NCBI RefSeq assembly: GCF_963675395.1
Contig: NZ_OY776223.1
Location: 1,240,001 to 1,304,000, forward strand
Direction of reading: 5' to 3'
Length of the DNA stretch: 64,000 nt
Source: an uncultured Vibrio sp.
GTDB lineage: Bacteria > Pseudomonadota > Gammaproteobacteria > Enterobacterales > Vibrionaceae
Every line of letters starts with the position of its first letter. The first letter of the stretch is position 1. The notes under the pieces are model-generated. The model did not search any database. It was not told the origin of the DNA and saw only the letters and a list, made by a program, of their open reading frames with translations. A program made the translations under genes and the position numbers. Shown here one piece after another: positions 55,469 to 64,000 of this stretch.

Positions 55469-56197
55469 CTAATCTTTCAACCAGATAAAGGTCGCTTGGC
55501 GCCCGGTCACCCCGTCACGACGATAAGAGTAAAAATCATCACCGTTTTGGTATGTACATAAACCCGAGTCAAACACTTGGGAAACGCCAGCTTTGCTTAA
55601 ACGCTGCGTTGCGAGCTTTGACATGTCAGCAAACCACTTGCCTGAAATATCTCGCGGAATAAACGCTTGCTGAGCCTTAGGATCAAAATCAACAAAAGCC
55701 TGCAGAACATCCTCACCGACTTCAAATGCGTCTGGACCGATAGCTGGGCCAAGCCATGCCATCACGTCACCAGAAAACATCTCTAGCGCGTTTTCGACAA
55801 TACCATTTGCCAGACCTCGCCAGCCAGCATGGACAGCCGCAACTTGCGTACCTTTAGTATTGGTTAAAAGCACTGGTAAGCAATCGGCAGTCATCGCAGA
55901 ACACACGACATTGCCAGTACTGGTAAATACACCATCGGCATCCAGTACTTGAGACGTCGGCTCTGATACTTGAGTTACGAAGGTAGAATGCGTCTGATTT
56001 AGCCAAACCGGTGCGCTTGGCATTTCAGCCTGCTTTATCAGCCAATCACGGTTCTGTTCAACCAATGACAAATCGTCCCCAACATGGGCGCCAAGATTCA
56101 GCCCTTGATAGGCCCCCCTCGAAAAGCCTCCCACACGTGTGGAAGCGAACGCTTTGACATTTTTAGGCGCTGGCCAGTTAGGGACAATGGTCTTCAT
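55469..56197 (-). CDS. pgeF: Peptidoglycan editing factor PgeF (YfiH)
   Basis: PgeF is a cytosolic laccase-fold (DUF152) protein; in E. coli it removes wrongly incorporated L-serine precursors from peptidoglycan synthesis, though older notes call it polyphenol oxidase. The 242-residue protein has the zinc/copper-type motifs WLNQTHS (about 61-67), MTADCLPVL (about 118-126) and VAAVHAGWRGL (about 133-143). It begins 1 bp after the rluD stop, as in most gammaproteobacteria. Confidence 0.93.
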   Translation of the reverse strand: MKTIVPNWPAPKNVKAFASTRVGGFSRGAYQGLNLGAHVGDDLSLVEQNRDWLIKQAEMPSAPVWLNQTHSTFVTQVSEPTSQVLDADGVFTSTGNVVCSAMTADCLPVLLTNTKGTQVAAVHAGWRGLANGIVENALEMFSGDVMAWLGPAIGPDAFEVGEDVLQAFVDFDPKAQQAFIPRDISGKWFADMSKLATQRLSKAGVSQVFDSGLCTYQNGDDFYSYRRDGVTGRQATFIWLKD

Positions 56198-56198
56198 T

Positions 56199-57176
56199 TT
56201 AGAACTCTTCCGGTAAACCGTACTCTTCGGTATCTTTACGCAGCGCTTCCGTCATGGCCACCATGTCGTCTGGTATTGGAGCGTGGAATTCCAACTCTTC
56301 ACCAGTGATAGGATGTTCAAAACGCAGCATCACAGCGTGAAGTGCCTGGCGGTCAAAACCACGGATCATATCTGTCAGCTCTTGCGATGCTCCCGTTGGA
56401 ATACGAGCACGACCACCATAAGCGGTATCGCCCAACAATGGGTGCTGCAGGTAAGACATATGAACACGGATCTGGTGAGTACGACCTGTTTCGAGACGCA
56501 AACGAATACGAGTATGCTCGCGGAAGTGCTCCGCAACACGGTAGTGAGTAACCGCCGGTTTACCCATTGGTGCCACCGCCATCAATGTACGTTTCGTCGA
56601 GTGACGACCAATCGGTTGATCAACTTTACCACCGGCAGTCATACGGCCAATAGCAATCGCCTCGTACTCACGAGTGATATTACGTTTTTGCAGCGCACGA
56701 ACTAAACGCGTCTGCGCAGGTACCGTTTTCGCTACCACCATCAAACCGGTAGTGTCTTTATCCAGACGGTGGACAATACCAGCACGAGGCACCTCGGCAA
56801 TATCCGGGTAATGATGTAGCAGTGCATTGAGCACTGTACCATCAGGTGTACCCGCACCTGGGTGTACAACAAAATCACGAGGCTTATTGATTACGATGAT
56901 GTCATCATCTTCATAAACGATATCTAACGGGATATCTTGCGCTTCCCAGCGCTCTTCATCTTCCAGCTCGGCTTGCAATGTAATTTCCTCGCCGCCCATG
57001 ACTTTGGTGCGAGGTTTGGTGACAACTTCACCATTCACTTGAACTTTCCCGTCTAGAAGCCATTCTTTCAGGCGAGAGCGAGAGAAGTCCGCGAACAATT
57101 CTGCGATAGCTTGGTCTAAACGTTGACCTAATTGGCTATCTTTTACGGTATTTGTTAATACTATCTGCTGAGCCAT
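56199..57176 (-). CDS. rluD: 23S rRNA pseudouridine synthase RluD
   Basis: RluD makes pseudouridines 1911, 1915 and 1917 in helix 69 of 23S rRNA. The 325-residue protein has an N-terminal S4 domain (about 15-75) and the catalytic domain with the aspartate in GIVHRLDKDTTGLMVVAKT (about 133-151). It is divergent from bamD, the layout seen in E. coli. The pgeF gene follows almost directly. Confidence 0.95.
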   Translation of the reverse strand: MAQQIVLTNTVKDSQLGQRLDQAIAELFADFSRSRLKEWLLDGKVQVNGEVVTKPRTKVMGGEEITLQAELEDEERWEAQDIPLDIVYEDDDIIVINKPRDFVVHPGAGTPDGTVLNALLHHYPDIAEVPRAGIVHRLDKDTTGLMVVAKTVPAQTRLVRALQKRNITREYEAIAIGRMTAGGKVDQPIGRHSTKRTLMAVAPMGKPAVTHYRVAEHFREHTRIRLRLETGRTHQIRVHMSYLQHPLLGDTAYGGRARIPTGASQELTDMIRGFDRQALHAVMLRFEHPITGEELEFHAPIPDDMVAMTEALRKDTEEYGLPEEF

Positions 57177-57312
57177 ATCGAACTTTTTTAAAAACTGTGA
57201 GACTAATGCTCACGACTGTGAAAAAATAGACTATTACGTCATTGTATCTGTTACTGGAAAGAAAGTAACGGCAGCTTAAGAAATATTTAGATTCAAGGAA
57301 CAGACTCCTGAT

Positions 57313-58041
57313 ATGAAACGTCAGACTTTAACAGGCCTTTTAGCGGTATCCCTTCTGTTTGGATGTGCAAGCAAAGAAGAAATCGTTCCTGATGTGCCAC
57401 CTTCGGAACTGTATGCAGACGCACAAACCTCGCTTCAAACTGGTAACTGGCTAACTGCCATCGAGAAGCTAGAAGCATTAGATTCACGTTACCCATTTGG
57501 TGCCTACTCAGAACAGGTACAACTTGACCTTATTTATGCGTACTACAAAAACGACGACCTCGCACTTGGCTTGGCAACCATCTCTCGTTTTATGCGCCTA
57601 AACCCAACTCATGAAAAGATGGACTGGGTATTGTACATGCGTGGTTTAACTCACATGGCGCAAGATCGTAACTTTATGCACGATCTGTTTAATATTGACC
57701 GTAGTGACCGAGATCCAGAGCCCGTTAAACAAGCATTTGATGACTTCAAAAAGCTGCTTCAACGTTATCCAAACAGCCACTATGCTGAAGATTCGCAAAA
57801 ACGCATGATCGCATTGAAAAACCGTTTAGCCAATTATGATCTGGCAACGGCAGATTTCTACTTACGCCGTGAAGCGTGGATTGCAGCGATCAACCGCAGC
57901 CAAGAGCTGCAAAAGACTTACCCAGATACAGAAGCAGCACGTAAATCGCTTAAAATACAGCTAGAAGCGTACAAGCAGCTTGGGCTTGAAGACGCTATCG
58001 CTAGAACGGAAGAGTTGATTAAACTTAACCCAATCAATTAA
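57313..58041 (+). CDS. bamD: Outer membrane protein assembly factor BamD
   Basis: BamD is the essential lipoprotein of the BAM complex that inserts beta-barrel proteins into the outer membrane. The 242-residue protein has a lipoprotein signal with lipobox LLFGC (C18) and tetratricopeptide repeats over about 30-235 (for example SELYADAQTSLQTGNWLTAI in one run). Length matches E. coli BamD (245). It is divergent from rluD. Confidence 0.96.
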   Translation: MKRQTLTGLLAVSLLFGCASKEEIVPDVPPSELYADAQTSLQTGNWLTAIEKLEALDSRYPFGAYSEQVQLDLIYAYYKNDDLALGLATISRFMRLNPTHEKMDWVLYMRGLTHMAQDRNFMHDLFNIDRSDRDPEPVKQAFDDFKKLLQRYPNSHYAEDSQKRMIALKNRLANYDLATADFYLRREAWIAAINRSQELQKTYPDTEAARKSLKIQLEAYKQLGLEDAIARTEELIKLNPIN

Positions 58042-58063
58042 AGCGAACTGCCCTTCAATTACT

Positions 58064-58093
58064 CGCCACAGTCTCAACCACTGTGGCGTTTTT
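58064..58093 (+). terminator. bamD terminator
   Basis: CGCCACAGT ... ACTGTGGCG (9-bp stem, 7-nt loop) followed by five T, 22 bp after the bamD stop. Confidence 0.88.
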
Positions 58094-58185
58094 CTATCCG
58101 AAGCTACTCGGACACTTGCGGCACCTGACTTGATGGTTTTTTGAGCACAATATATGCTTAAAGCTCTCCCACCATTAACCTGGAC

Positions 58186-59673
58186 GTGAACGTGAGACTA
58201 CTTAAGCTGTGGGTAATATCGCTGATTCTATTGTCAGCGTCCGTTTGCGCATTGCAAATTTCACCGTTAAAGCAACCGCCATATATCGGTGACTTAGACA
58301 TCATTAAAGAGAAAAACTTACTGCGCGTACTTGTCTCTGCTGATTTGGGTTTTTACCACATAGAAGGTGGCACGCCTAAAGGAATTGGCGCGGAGCTTCT
58401 GGCTCATTTCGAGAAAGATCTGCGTAAAATCAAACCAAAGATCAACGTACAAATTATTCCTCTTGCTCGTGACCAACTGATTCCCGCGCTAAACAAAGGT
58501 TCTGGCGATTTAATCGTCGCAAACCTGACAATGACTGATAAGCGCAAAGAAAAAGTCGATTTCAGCTCTCCGATACTCTCCGGAATTCAAGAGTGGGTCG
58601 TGACAAACAAAAAAACACCCGCCATTACAAAACCGGAGCAACTGAGTGGAAAAGAAATATGGGTCAGAGCAAGCTCCAGTTATTTTGAAAGCATTCAAAC
58701 TCTTAATAGAACGTTAAACAAGAAAGGCTTACCGCCCGTCATTGTTCATTTCGTTGAAGAGACCCTTCAAGATTACGAACTGGTTGGCATGTTGAATAAT
58801 GGTTATGTCAAAGCCATCGTGTTAGATAGCCATAAAGCCAATCTGTGGCTGAAAGTAATGGATGATATTCGTGTACACAAAAAAGTCCCACTGCGTAAAA
58901 GAGGCAAAATTGGCTGGGCAATGCGTAAAGACAGCCCGCAACTCAAAGCTGTCGTCAATAAGTTCATCAAGAAATCACGCTCAGGTACTCTGCTTGGTAA
59001 CGTCATCTACGGCAAGTACATCGACAATACCAACTGGCTTAACAAAGCACTCAACCCGAAAAAGATTGCTCAGTTGGAAAAGCTATCAGCATTGTTTTCG
59101 CGCTACGGAGAGAAATACGACTTTGACTATCTACTGATAGCAGCCATCGCTTACAAAGAGTCTGGTTTTAATAATAACTTAGTCGGTAGCCAAGGCGCGG
59201 TCGGCATCATGCAAATTCTGCCTAGCACAGCTCGAGACCCAAATATCAACATTAAAGATGTGCGACAACTGGAAAACAACATTCACGCGGGCGTGAAATA
59301 CATGGCGTTTTTACGTCGGCAGTACTTTAACGATAAAGCCATTAGTGCTGAAAACAAAATCTACTTCACTTTGGCCGCCTATAACGCGGGGCCGGGAAAT
59401 GTCGAACGAATTCGTAAGCTCGCCGCCAGACAAGGGTATAACCCAGATGTTTGGTTCAACAATGTTGAAGTCGTGATGAGAAAGAATATTAGAGCAACTG
59501 TCGGTTACGTGACCACCATTAACCGTTACTACGTCATATACAAGCAATTAGAGAGTTTGGACCATGCTAAATCACTGAAGAATGTTTTGTTAGTTCCAGA
59601 TGATCCGGTTTTCATGACCCCATTACGACGGGTTAGTCAAACACCAGAAAGCAAAAAGCCGCTCGTCAACTAA
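58186..59673 (+). CDS. mltF: MltF-type membrane-bound lytic transglycosylase
   Basis: MltF-type enzymes cleave the glycan strands of peptidoglycan. The 495-residue protein has a signal peptide (about 1-22), an SBP_bac_3 regulatory domain (about 45-275) and an SLT domain with the catalytic E325 in AYKESGFNN and VGIMQILPSTA. The start is GTG at 58186 or 58192; neither has a strong ribosome binding site, so the first residues are uncertain. The gene lies alone between bamD and raiA and its stop sits in the terminator loop. Confidence 0.88.
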   Translation: MNVRLLKLWVISLILLSASVCALQISPLKQPPYIGDLDIIKEKNLLRVLVSADLGFYHIEGGTPKGIGAELLAHFEKDLRKIKPKINVQIIPLARDQLIPALNKGSGDLIVANLTMTDKRKEKVDFSSPILSGIQEWVVTNKKTPAITKPEQLSGKEIWVRASSSYFESIQTLNRTLNKKGLPPVIVHFVEETLQDYELVGMLNNGYVKAIVLDSHKANLWLKVMDDIRVHKKVPLRKRGKIGWAMRKDSPQLKAVVNKFIKKSRSGTLLGNVIYGKYIDNTNWLNKALNPKKIAQLEKLSALFSRYGEKYDFDYLLIAAIAYKESGFNNNLVGSQGAVGIMQILPSTARDPNINIKDVRQLENNIHAGVKYMAFLRRQYFNDKAISAENKIYFTLAAYNAGPGNVERIRKLAARQGYNPDVWFNNVEVVMRKNIRATVGYVTTINRYYVIYKQLESLDHAKSLKNVLLVPDDPVFMTPLRRVSQTPESKKPLVN

Positions 59674-59682
59674 GCGGCTTTT
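59654..59682 (+). terminator. mltF terminator overlapping its stop codon
   Basis: AAAAGCCGCT ... AGCGGCTTTT, a 10-bp stem whose loop holds most of the TAA stop (59671-59673). Confidence 0.85.
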
Positions 59683-60002
59683 CAAAATTCTCGTTGGTTA
59701 CATTCTCTAAAGTGATTGAAATCACATATTTTGTTTAGTTAATTTTTGACCAAACTAAATTATAGGCTGTACAACGTCCCTAAAAACGAGGAGGTTTTCA
59801 GCTGAGTACTCTATCCAATCTAATGATTTACTAACCGATAACAAGCTATTTAGCGATAAATCTCGGCACTTCTTGAGTGAGATCACATTCATTTTTCATT
59901 GTGAAAACCTCGAGCAAAAAAGTGATATACATCACATTTATTTATACATAAAGCGGTAATCTGGACTTAACCCATGAGGGATGCAACAGAGGAAAAACAC
60001 TT
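59683..60002. other. Intergenic region before raiA
   Basis: 320 bp, AT-rich, with the raiA promoter expected in it. GAGGAAAAAC just before 60003 is the raiA ribosome binding site. No other element is recognised. Confidence 0.5.
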
Positions 60003-60329
60003 ATGACAATGAATATCACTGGCAAAAACATCGAAATCACCTCTGCAATCCGTGCTCATATTGAGAGCAAATTTAAAAAACTGGAGAAATGGCAAGTCGA
60101 CCTAATTGGATGCCAAGCAACGTTCAGTGAAGAACCAAACAAACAGAAAAAGTTCGAAGCGGTTATCAAGGTTCCTAAAGGGCAACTTATCGCCTCAGCG
60201 ACTCACGAAGATCTTTACGCAGCGATCAATGAAGTGGAGCAAAAACTAGAACGACAATTGAATAAGCTGACCCACAAACCTGAAGCTCGCCGTGCTAGCA
60301 AGCCTGAGCTGGTGGAAGAAGAAGAGTAA
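60003..60329 (+). CDS. raiA: Ribosome-associated hibernation factor RaiA/HPF family
   Basis: The 108-residue protein binds the 30S decoding region and stops translation in stationary or cold conditions. The fold shows MNITGKNIEITSAIRAHIESK (two runs, 3-23), FEAVIKVPKGQLIASATHEDLY (about 54-75) and an acidic tail ending ELVEEEE. In E. coli raiA also stands just before pheA, which supports raiA over hpf. An ATG two codons in (60009) is a possible alternative start. Confidence 0.9.
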   Translation: MTMNITGKNIEITSAIRAHIESKFKKLEKWQVDLIGCQATFSEEPNKQKKFEAVIKVPKGQLIASATHEDLYAAINEVEQKLERQLNKLTHKPEARRASKPELVEEEE

Positions 60330-60348
60330 AACGACCAGATTGAGGAAG

Positions 60349-60374
60349 TAGCGCCGAAAGGCGCTATTTTTTTG
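60349..60374 (+). terminator. raiA terminator
   Basis: TAGCGCC-GAAA-GGCGCTA with a stable tetraloop and eight T following, 20 bp after the raiA stop. Confidence 0.92.
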
Positions 60375-60434
60375 CTTGACGCTCCACGTCAGCTTGCTTA
60401 TTGTGTTTAAACACCCACATATTGCGCACTAATT

Positions 60435-60482
60435 ATGCATTTAACCCCACTGTTTATTTTTGACTTCTTTTTCCTCCCATAG
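60435..60482 (+). CDS. pheL: pheA operon leader peptide PheL
   Basis: A 15-codon reading frame, MHLTPLFIFDFFFLP, contains five phenylalanines, three of them consecutive. It ends 46 bp before a strong terminator that precedes pheA. Ribosome stalling at the Phe codons when charged tRNA-Phe is scarce would prevent the terminator from forming, as in E. coli pheL. Confidence 0.88.
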   Translation: MHLTPLFIFDFFFLP

Positions 60483-60528
60483 ATGGAGAGGCGAACTCGT
60501 TTGTGAAAGAAAAGTCAAAAACAAACAG

Positions 60529-60556
60529 AAAGCCTCCCAAAACGGGAGGCTTTTTT
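60529..60556 (+). promoter_or_regulatory. pheA attenuator terminator
   Basis: AAAGCCTCCC-AAAAC-GGGAGGCTTT (10-bp stem) followed by T. GGAGAGGC at 60485-60492, right after the leader peptide stop, can pair with the GCCTCCC arm and would act as the antiterminator strand. Confidence 0.85.
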
Positions 60557-60571
60557 ATAAGGAAAGAATTA

Positions 60572-61750
60572 ATGACTGACCAACCTATTTCTCTGGAAGA
60601 TATTCGTATACGTTTAAATGAACTTGATGACGAGCTACTTAGCTTGTTGTCTGAACGCCGTAGCCTCAGTATTGAAGTAGCCAAAAGCAAAGTTCAAACC
60701 TCAAAACCGGTTCGCGATGCTGTCCGTGAGCAACAGTTGTTGGTAAAGCTCATTTCTAATGGCCGCGAAAAGTATGATTTAGACGCTCAATACATCACTA
60801 AACTTTTCCACACTATTATTGAAGACTCCGTTCTTCTGCAGCAAAGTTATCTCCAAGACCTTGTTAATCCACAACAAAGCCGCAAACCTCTCGCACGTGT
60901 TGCTTTCCTTGGTGCGAAAGGCTCATATTCACACCTAGCAAGCCGCGAATATTTTAGCCGTAAAAACACTGAGCTGATTGAACTGAACTGTGAACACTTC
61001 AAAGAAGTCACTCAAACGGTAGAGTCAGGTCATGCCGACTACGGTGTCCTGCCAATTGAAAATACCAGCTCAGGCTCGATTAACGAAGTGTATGACTTAC
61101 TGCAACACACTACGTTGTACATTGTCGGTGAGCTGACACAGCCAATTGAGCACTGCTTGGTGGCAACAAAAGACATTCGTCTCGAAGACATCAAAACGCT
61201 GTATTCTCATCCTCAGCCTCATCAACAATGCAGCGAGTTCCTAAGCCGCATGAAAGGCGTAAAACTGGAGTCTTGCGCTAGCACGGCCGATGCCATGCAA
61301 AAAGTCCAAGAACTGAATCGCGATGACGTAGCGGCTATCGGTAATGCTTCAAGCGGCAAGCTATATGGCCTTCAAGCGATTCAAGGCAATATCGCCAATC
61401 AAACAGAAAACCATACTCGTTTTATCGTAGTGGCACGTAAACCGGTTGAGGTTTCCACGCAAATACCAGCTAAAACCACGCTGATTATGTCCACGTCTCA
61501 ACAAGCAGGCTCATTGGTTGAAACACTACTGGTGCTGCAACGCTATGGCATCAATATGACCAAGCTTGAATCTCGTCCTATTATGGGTAACCCATGGGAA
61601 GAAATGTTCTACGTTGACTTAGAATCCCATCTGGATTCTCAAGGAATGCAGCAAGCGTTACAAGAGCTCACCAAGATCACTAAGCACTTGAAAGTATTGG
61701 GCTGCTACCCTAGCGAAAACGTAAAACCAACCCAAGTTAAATTGAGTTAA
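60572..61750 (+). CDS. pheA: Bifunctional chorismate mutase / prephenate dehydratase
   Basis: PheA converts chorismate to prephenate and then phenylpyruvate, the committed steps to phenylalanine. The 392-residue protein starts at the ATG 60572 (AAGGAAAG upstream), just past the attenuator. Domains: chorismate mutase (about 5-90, SLEDIRIRLNELDDELLSLL), prephenate dehydratase (about 105-285, VAFLGAKGSYSHLA and PIENTSSGSINEVYDLL) and a C-terminal ACT domain with the feedback motif ESRP (about 339). Attenuation and phenylalanine inhibition are expected. Confidence 0.97.
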   Translation: MTDQPISLEDIRIRLNELDDELLSLLSERRSLSIEVAKSKVQTSKPVRDAVREQQLLVKLISNGREKYDLDAQYITKLFHTIIEDSVLLQQSYLQDLVNPQQSRKPLARVAFLGAKGSYSHLASREYFSRKNTELIELNCEHFKEVTQTVESGHADYGVLPIENTSSGSINEVYDLLQHTTLYIVGELTQPIEHCLVATKDIRLEDIKTLYSHPQPHQQCSEFLSRMKGVKLESCASTADAMQKVQELNRDDVAAIGNASSGKLYGLQAIQGNIANQTENHTRFIVVARKPVEVSTQIPAKTTLIMSTSQQAGSLVETLLVLQRYGINMTKLESRPIMGNPWEEMFYVDLESHLDSQGMQQALQELTKITKHLKVLGCYPSENVKPTQVKLS

Positions 61751-61759
61751 TAGACATCA

Positions 61760-62308
61760 ATGAGCAAAAAGATCATGGCAACCCAAAAAGTCGTTATTGC
61801 CTCTTTAAACCCGGCAAAAATCAATGCAGTTCAGAGTGCGTTTCAAAGTGCATTTCCGAATCAAATTTTTGAATTTGAAGGAGTGAGTGTAGCCAGCGAA
61901 GTCGCGGATCAGCCGATGAGCAACGAGGAAACGTATACGGGTGCATTGAATAGAGTAAAAAACGCCAAAGTCGAAGCGCTAGACGGTGATTTTTATGTTG
62001 GACTAGAGGCGGGGATTGAAGGCAAGGTCACCTTCGCCTGGATGGTGATTGAGTCTGAAACGCATCGAGGCGAGTCCCGTTCAGCCAGTTTGATGTTACC
62101 GCCAGAAGTGTTGGCTCAACTTGAACATGCCAATGAACTTGGCGATGTCATGGACAACGTGTTTGGTACAGAGAATATTAAACAGAAAGGCGGCGCAATC
62201 AGTTTGTTAACCCAAAACCAATTGACGCGGAGTTCGGTCTACCATCAAGCCTTGATCCTGGCTTTGATACCTTTTACCAATATTGAACACTTTCCAGCTA
62301 ATCTTTAG
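61760..62308 (+). CDS. yjjX: Inosine/xanthosine triphosphatase YjjX
   Basis: YjjX hydrolyses ITP and XTP and so clears damaged nucleotides. The 182-residue protein shows VVIASLNPAKINAVQSAFQ (about 11-29), FEGVSVASEVADQPMSNEETYTGALNR (two runs) and YVGLEAGIEG (about 80-89). The start may be 61760 or the ATG at 61775 (MATQKVV); neither has a strong ribosome binding site. It follows pheA by 9 bp and may share its transcript. Confidence 0.88.
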   Translation: MSKKIMATQKVVIASLNPAKINAVQSAFQSAFPNQIFEFEGVSVASEVADQPMSNEETYTGALNRVKNAKVEALDGDFYVGLEAGIEGKVTFAWMVIESETHRGESRSASLMLPPEVLAQLEHANELGDVMDNVFGTENIKQKGGAISLLTQNQLTRSSVYHQALILALIPFTNIEHFPANL

Positions 62309-62335
62309 GGTTCCAGTTGCCATACGAATGAGATT

Positions 62336-62362
62336 AAAAAGGGCGGAAATTCCGCCCTTTTT
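62336..62362. terminator. Bidirectional terminator, yjjX / trpR
   Basis: AAAAAGGGCGGA-AAT-TCCGCCCTTTTT with A/T tails on both sides, between convergent genes. Confidence 0.9.
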
Positions 62363-62374
62363 TACTTGTTTTTA

Positions 62375-62677
62375 TTATTGAGCTACTGGCTCTAATAACG
62401 CTTTGAGTTGATCTTTCTCTTTATCCGTTTTGGACTTCAACTCATTTGAACCACGTGTGATGGTTGCAATGCCCACTCCCAGCATCTGGCTGATCTGACG
62501 TTGAGATAACTCGCCTTTGAGCAGTTCATTAAGAATGTTCACTCGGGCAATTAATGAATCTCGTTCATCAGGTGTCATCAGCATCGTTAAAAACATTTCA
62601 TGCTGCTGACTATCGACACTTGTTCGAATTAGCTCAAGAATCTGCTGCCAGTCTGTGTACTCGGGTTCGTGTGACAT
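62375..62677 (-). CDS. trpR: Tryptophan operon repressor TrpR
   Basis: TrpR binds operators of tryptophan biosynthesis genes when loaded with L-tryptophan. The 100-residue protein starts at the ATG 62677, which has GAGG 7 bp upstream. It has the TrpR core LTPDERDSLIARVNI-like segment (here MTPDERDSLIARVNILNELL) and the helix-turn-helix SQRQISQMLGVGIATITRGSNEL (two runs, about 63-85). It follows slt by 13 bp, the same order as in E. coli. Confidence 0.96.
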   Translation of the reverse strand: MSHEPEYTDWQQILELIRTSVDSQQHEMFLTMLMTPDERDSLIARVNILNELLKGELSQRQISQMLGVGIATITRGSNELKSKTDKEKDQLKALLEPVAQ

Positions 62678-62690
62678 CAAGTTACCTCAC

Positions 62691-64000
62691 TCAATACTTG
62701 GTATTGATCTCATGTTGATTCAAGAACGCGCCATCGATACCCAAAAGATCACGGTAGTAAGTTTCAAACATTAAGATGTTCTGAACATAACCACGTGTCT
62801 CTTTAAATGGAATCGCCTCAATAAAGGCATAAGCATCCACTTTTCCCTGGGTTCGCTCTCGCCACGTTTTCACTCTGTTAGGTCCAGCATTATAAGCCGC
62901 CAGAGCAAAAATACGATTATTATCGTAATCCTCTAATAAACCTTGCAGATAATGGCTACCAATTTCGATATTTTTACCGACGTTATACAGTTCTTGAGAT
63001 CCTTGATACTTTAACTTGTACTTGCGGGCGGTGTATTTTGCCGTTTCAGGCATTATCTGCATGATTCCGCGCGCACCAACTGGTGAACGAGCCTCGACAT
63101 CCAGCGCACTTTCTTGCCTTGCCAAAGACATCATCGTAACCGGGTCAATATCATGCTTCTTAGCGTAGAAATTAAACCACCAGCGATGCGCAACAGGGAA
63201 CCTCAGTTCAATATTGTCCCACATCTGAGCTTGAATACTTGCGGTAACGGTTAGATGATGCCAGTGTTTTGAAGATGCATAGGCCGCTAGCATGGCTTTT
63301 TCGTCTTTATTCACTCTACGGAGCAAATGTGCCCACTCGCTCTTCGCTGCAGAGATCTTATCTGTCGCAATCATCTCAGCAATACGAGCCAGAGCATCGT
63401 GGTAAGGCTCTACCATCTTATTGTCTAATTTGATTCTGTGGGTTGGATATTTGATCGACTGCCCTATCGCATTCGCGGCCGCGACACTATAAAAATTACG
63501 CTCCCCAACCAATGTTGCTAAACGCTTCTTGCCCGCTACGTCATCTCCCAGCGCAATTTCACTTCGGCCTAGCCAATATTGCCAGCGCAGTGTCGCCTGC
63601 TCTTCTTGATTAAGAACCGCTATCCACTCCTGAACCCCTTTCCAATCTGCATTTTGCACCGCCAGACGAATACGAGTCTCGATGAGAGGCAGGTACTGAC
63701 TAGTTTTCGTCTTGTCATCTCGCCACTGAGCCAAACGGGCAGACTCTGTTCGTGTTAAGCGAAACGCAATGTAATCGGCAAGTGACTGCGCTTTTTCAGG
63801 AGAAAATTTCTGCCCTTTTACTACCGAGTCATACGCTTGTTGCGCCTGCTCAATATTCATTCGGGCAAGCTTTTCCAGCGCATATTCACTCTGAGCACGA
63901 TAAAAGTCGTTGGCTGGCTTTTTCTTAGCGAATTCCGCGACCGTAGCAGGCTTATCAAACAACGCTTTCATCTCTTTAGCTTGTTGCTTGGCCTTGGCTG
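62691..64000 (-). CDS. slt: Soluble lytic murein transglycosylase Slt, 3' part
   Basis: Slt degrades peptidoglycan glycan strands in the periplasm with release of anhydromuropeptides. The C-terminal 436 or so codons are in the window; the frame stays open to the right edge, so the start lies outside (the family has about 640 residues). The superhelical linker domains and the SLT catalytic domain are visible, with LARQESALDVEARSPVGARG (catalytic Glu in RQES), IMQIMPETA and LAAYNAGPNRV. The internal Met at 63971 is not the true start. Confidence 0.95.
   Translation of the reverse strand, partial: AKAKQQAKEMKALFDKPATVAEFAKKKPANDFYRAQSEYALEKLARMNIEQAQQAYDSVVKGQKFSPEKAQSLADYIAFRLTRTESARLAQWRDDKTKTSQYLPLIETRIRLAVQNADWKGVQEWIAVLNQEEQATLRWQYWLGRSEIALGDDVAGKKRLATLVGERNFYSVAAANAIGQSIKYPTHRIKLDNKMVEPYHDALARIAEMIATDKISAAKSEWAHLLRRVNKDEKAMLAAYASSKHWHHLTVTASIQAQMWDNIELRFPVAHRWWFNFYAKKHDIDPVTMMSLARQESALDVEARSPVGARGIMQIMPETAKYTARKYKLKYQGSQELYNVGKNIEIGSHYLQGLLEDYDNNRIFALAAYNAGPNRVKTWRERTQGKVDAYAFIEAIPFKETRGYVQNILMFETYYRDLLGIDGAFLNQHEINTKY

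Noticed and set aside
60503..60571. N-terminal extension of pheA of 23 codons
   Set aside because: The extension would run through the attenuator hairpin and has no family match; the ATG at 60572 has a good ribosome binding site.

Overview
The window is a piece of a Vibrio main chromosome. The evidence is the gene order (isc genes, suhB, secFD-yajC-tgt-queA, aceBA, oxyR2/prx, pst-ppk-ppx-phoRB, rdgC, clpB-pgeF-rluD, bamD, raiA-pheA, trpR-slt), which is the order I recall for the V. cholerae VC0700-VC0750 segment, together with very Vibrio-like proteins such as enlarged PstA/PstC, an OxyR2-type regulator and a serine protease with a GlyGly-CTERM tail. The species cannot be fixed by eye; a Harveyi-clade Vibrio is plausible.

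Layout. 1-3100: iscU, iscS and iscR with two IscR operators, then trmJ. 3300-11300: suhB, an IS1111-type (IS110 family) insertion sequence sitting inside the suhB terminator, then the queA-tgt-yajC-secD-secF run on the minus strand. 11500-15700: a secreted serine protease, a CBS-domain protein, a decayed type I secretion ABC transporter gene, an orphan membrane protein and about 0.9 kb of AT-rich DNA without genes. 15700-23200: glyoxylate shunt aceB-aceA, oxyR2 and its divergent peroxiredoxin, cutC, ppk2 and a long palindromic repeat. 23200-35500: the phosphate and polyphosphate block (pstC-pstA-pstB-phoU, ppk1-ppx, phoB-phoR-pstS) with three candidate Pho boxes. 35700-40350: rdgC, trhP with a ferredoxin gene, mepA and small conserved or unknown genes. 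40600-46900: an rRNA operon on the minus strand in the order 16S, tRNA-Ala(GGC), tRNA-Glu(TTC), 23S, 5S, tRNA-Asp, tRNA-Trp, with two promoters and a broken tRNA-Trp duplicate beyond it.

46870-52650 is the most interesting segment. It holds an 8-oxoguanine deaminase-like amidohydrolase, an NMT1-type ABC transporter (binding protein, ATPase, permease) and an iron/2-oxoglutarate-type dioxygenase. Each of the three transcription units is preceded by a copy of the same RNA element, which matches the NMT1 motif now known as a xanthine/uric acid riboswitch. In two copies the 3' strand of the aptamer's closing stem is also complementary to the ribosome binding site or start codon, which suggests that ligand binding switches translation on. 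Together these look like a regulon for taking up and oxidising purine bases.

52700-64000: clpB with a heat-shock promoter, pgeF, rluD, bamD, an MltF-type transglycosylase, raiA, pheA with a phenylalanine-rich leader peptide and attenuator, yjjX, trpR and the 3' part of slt, which runs off the right edge.
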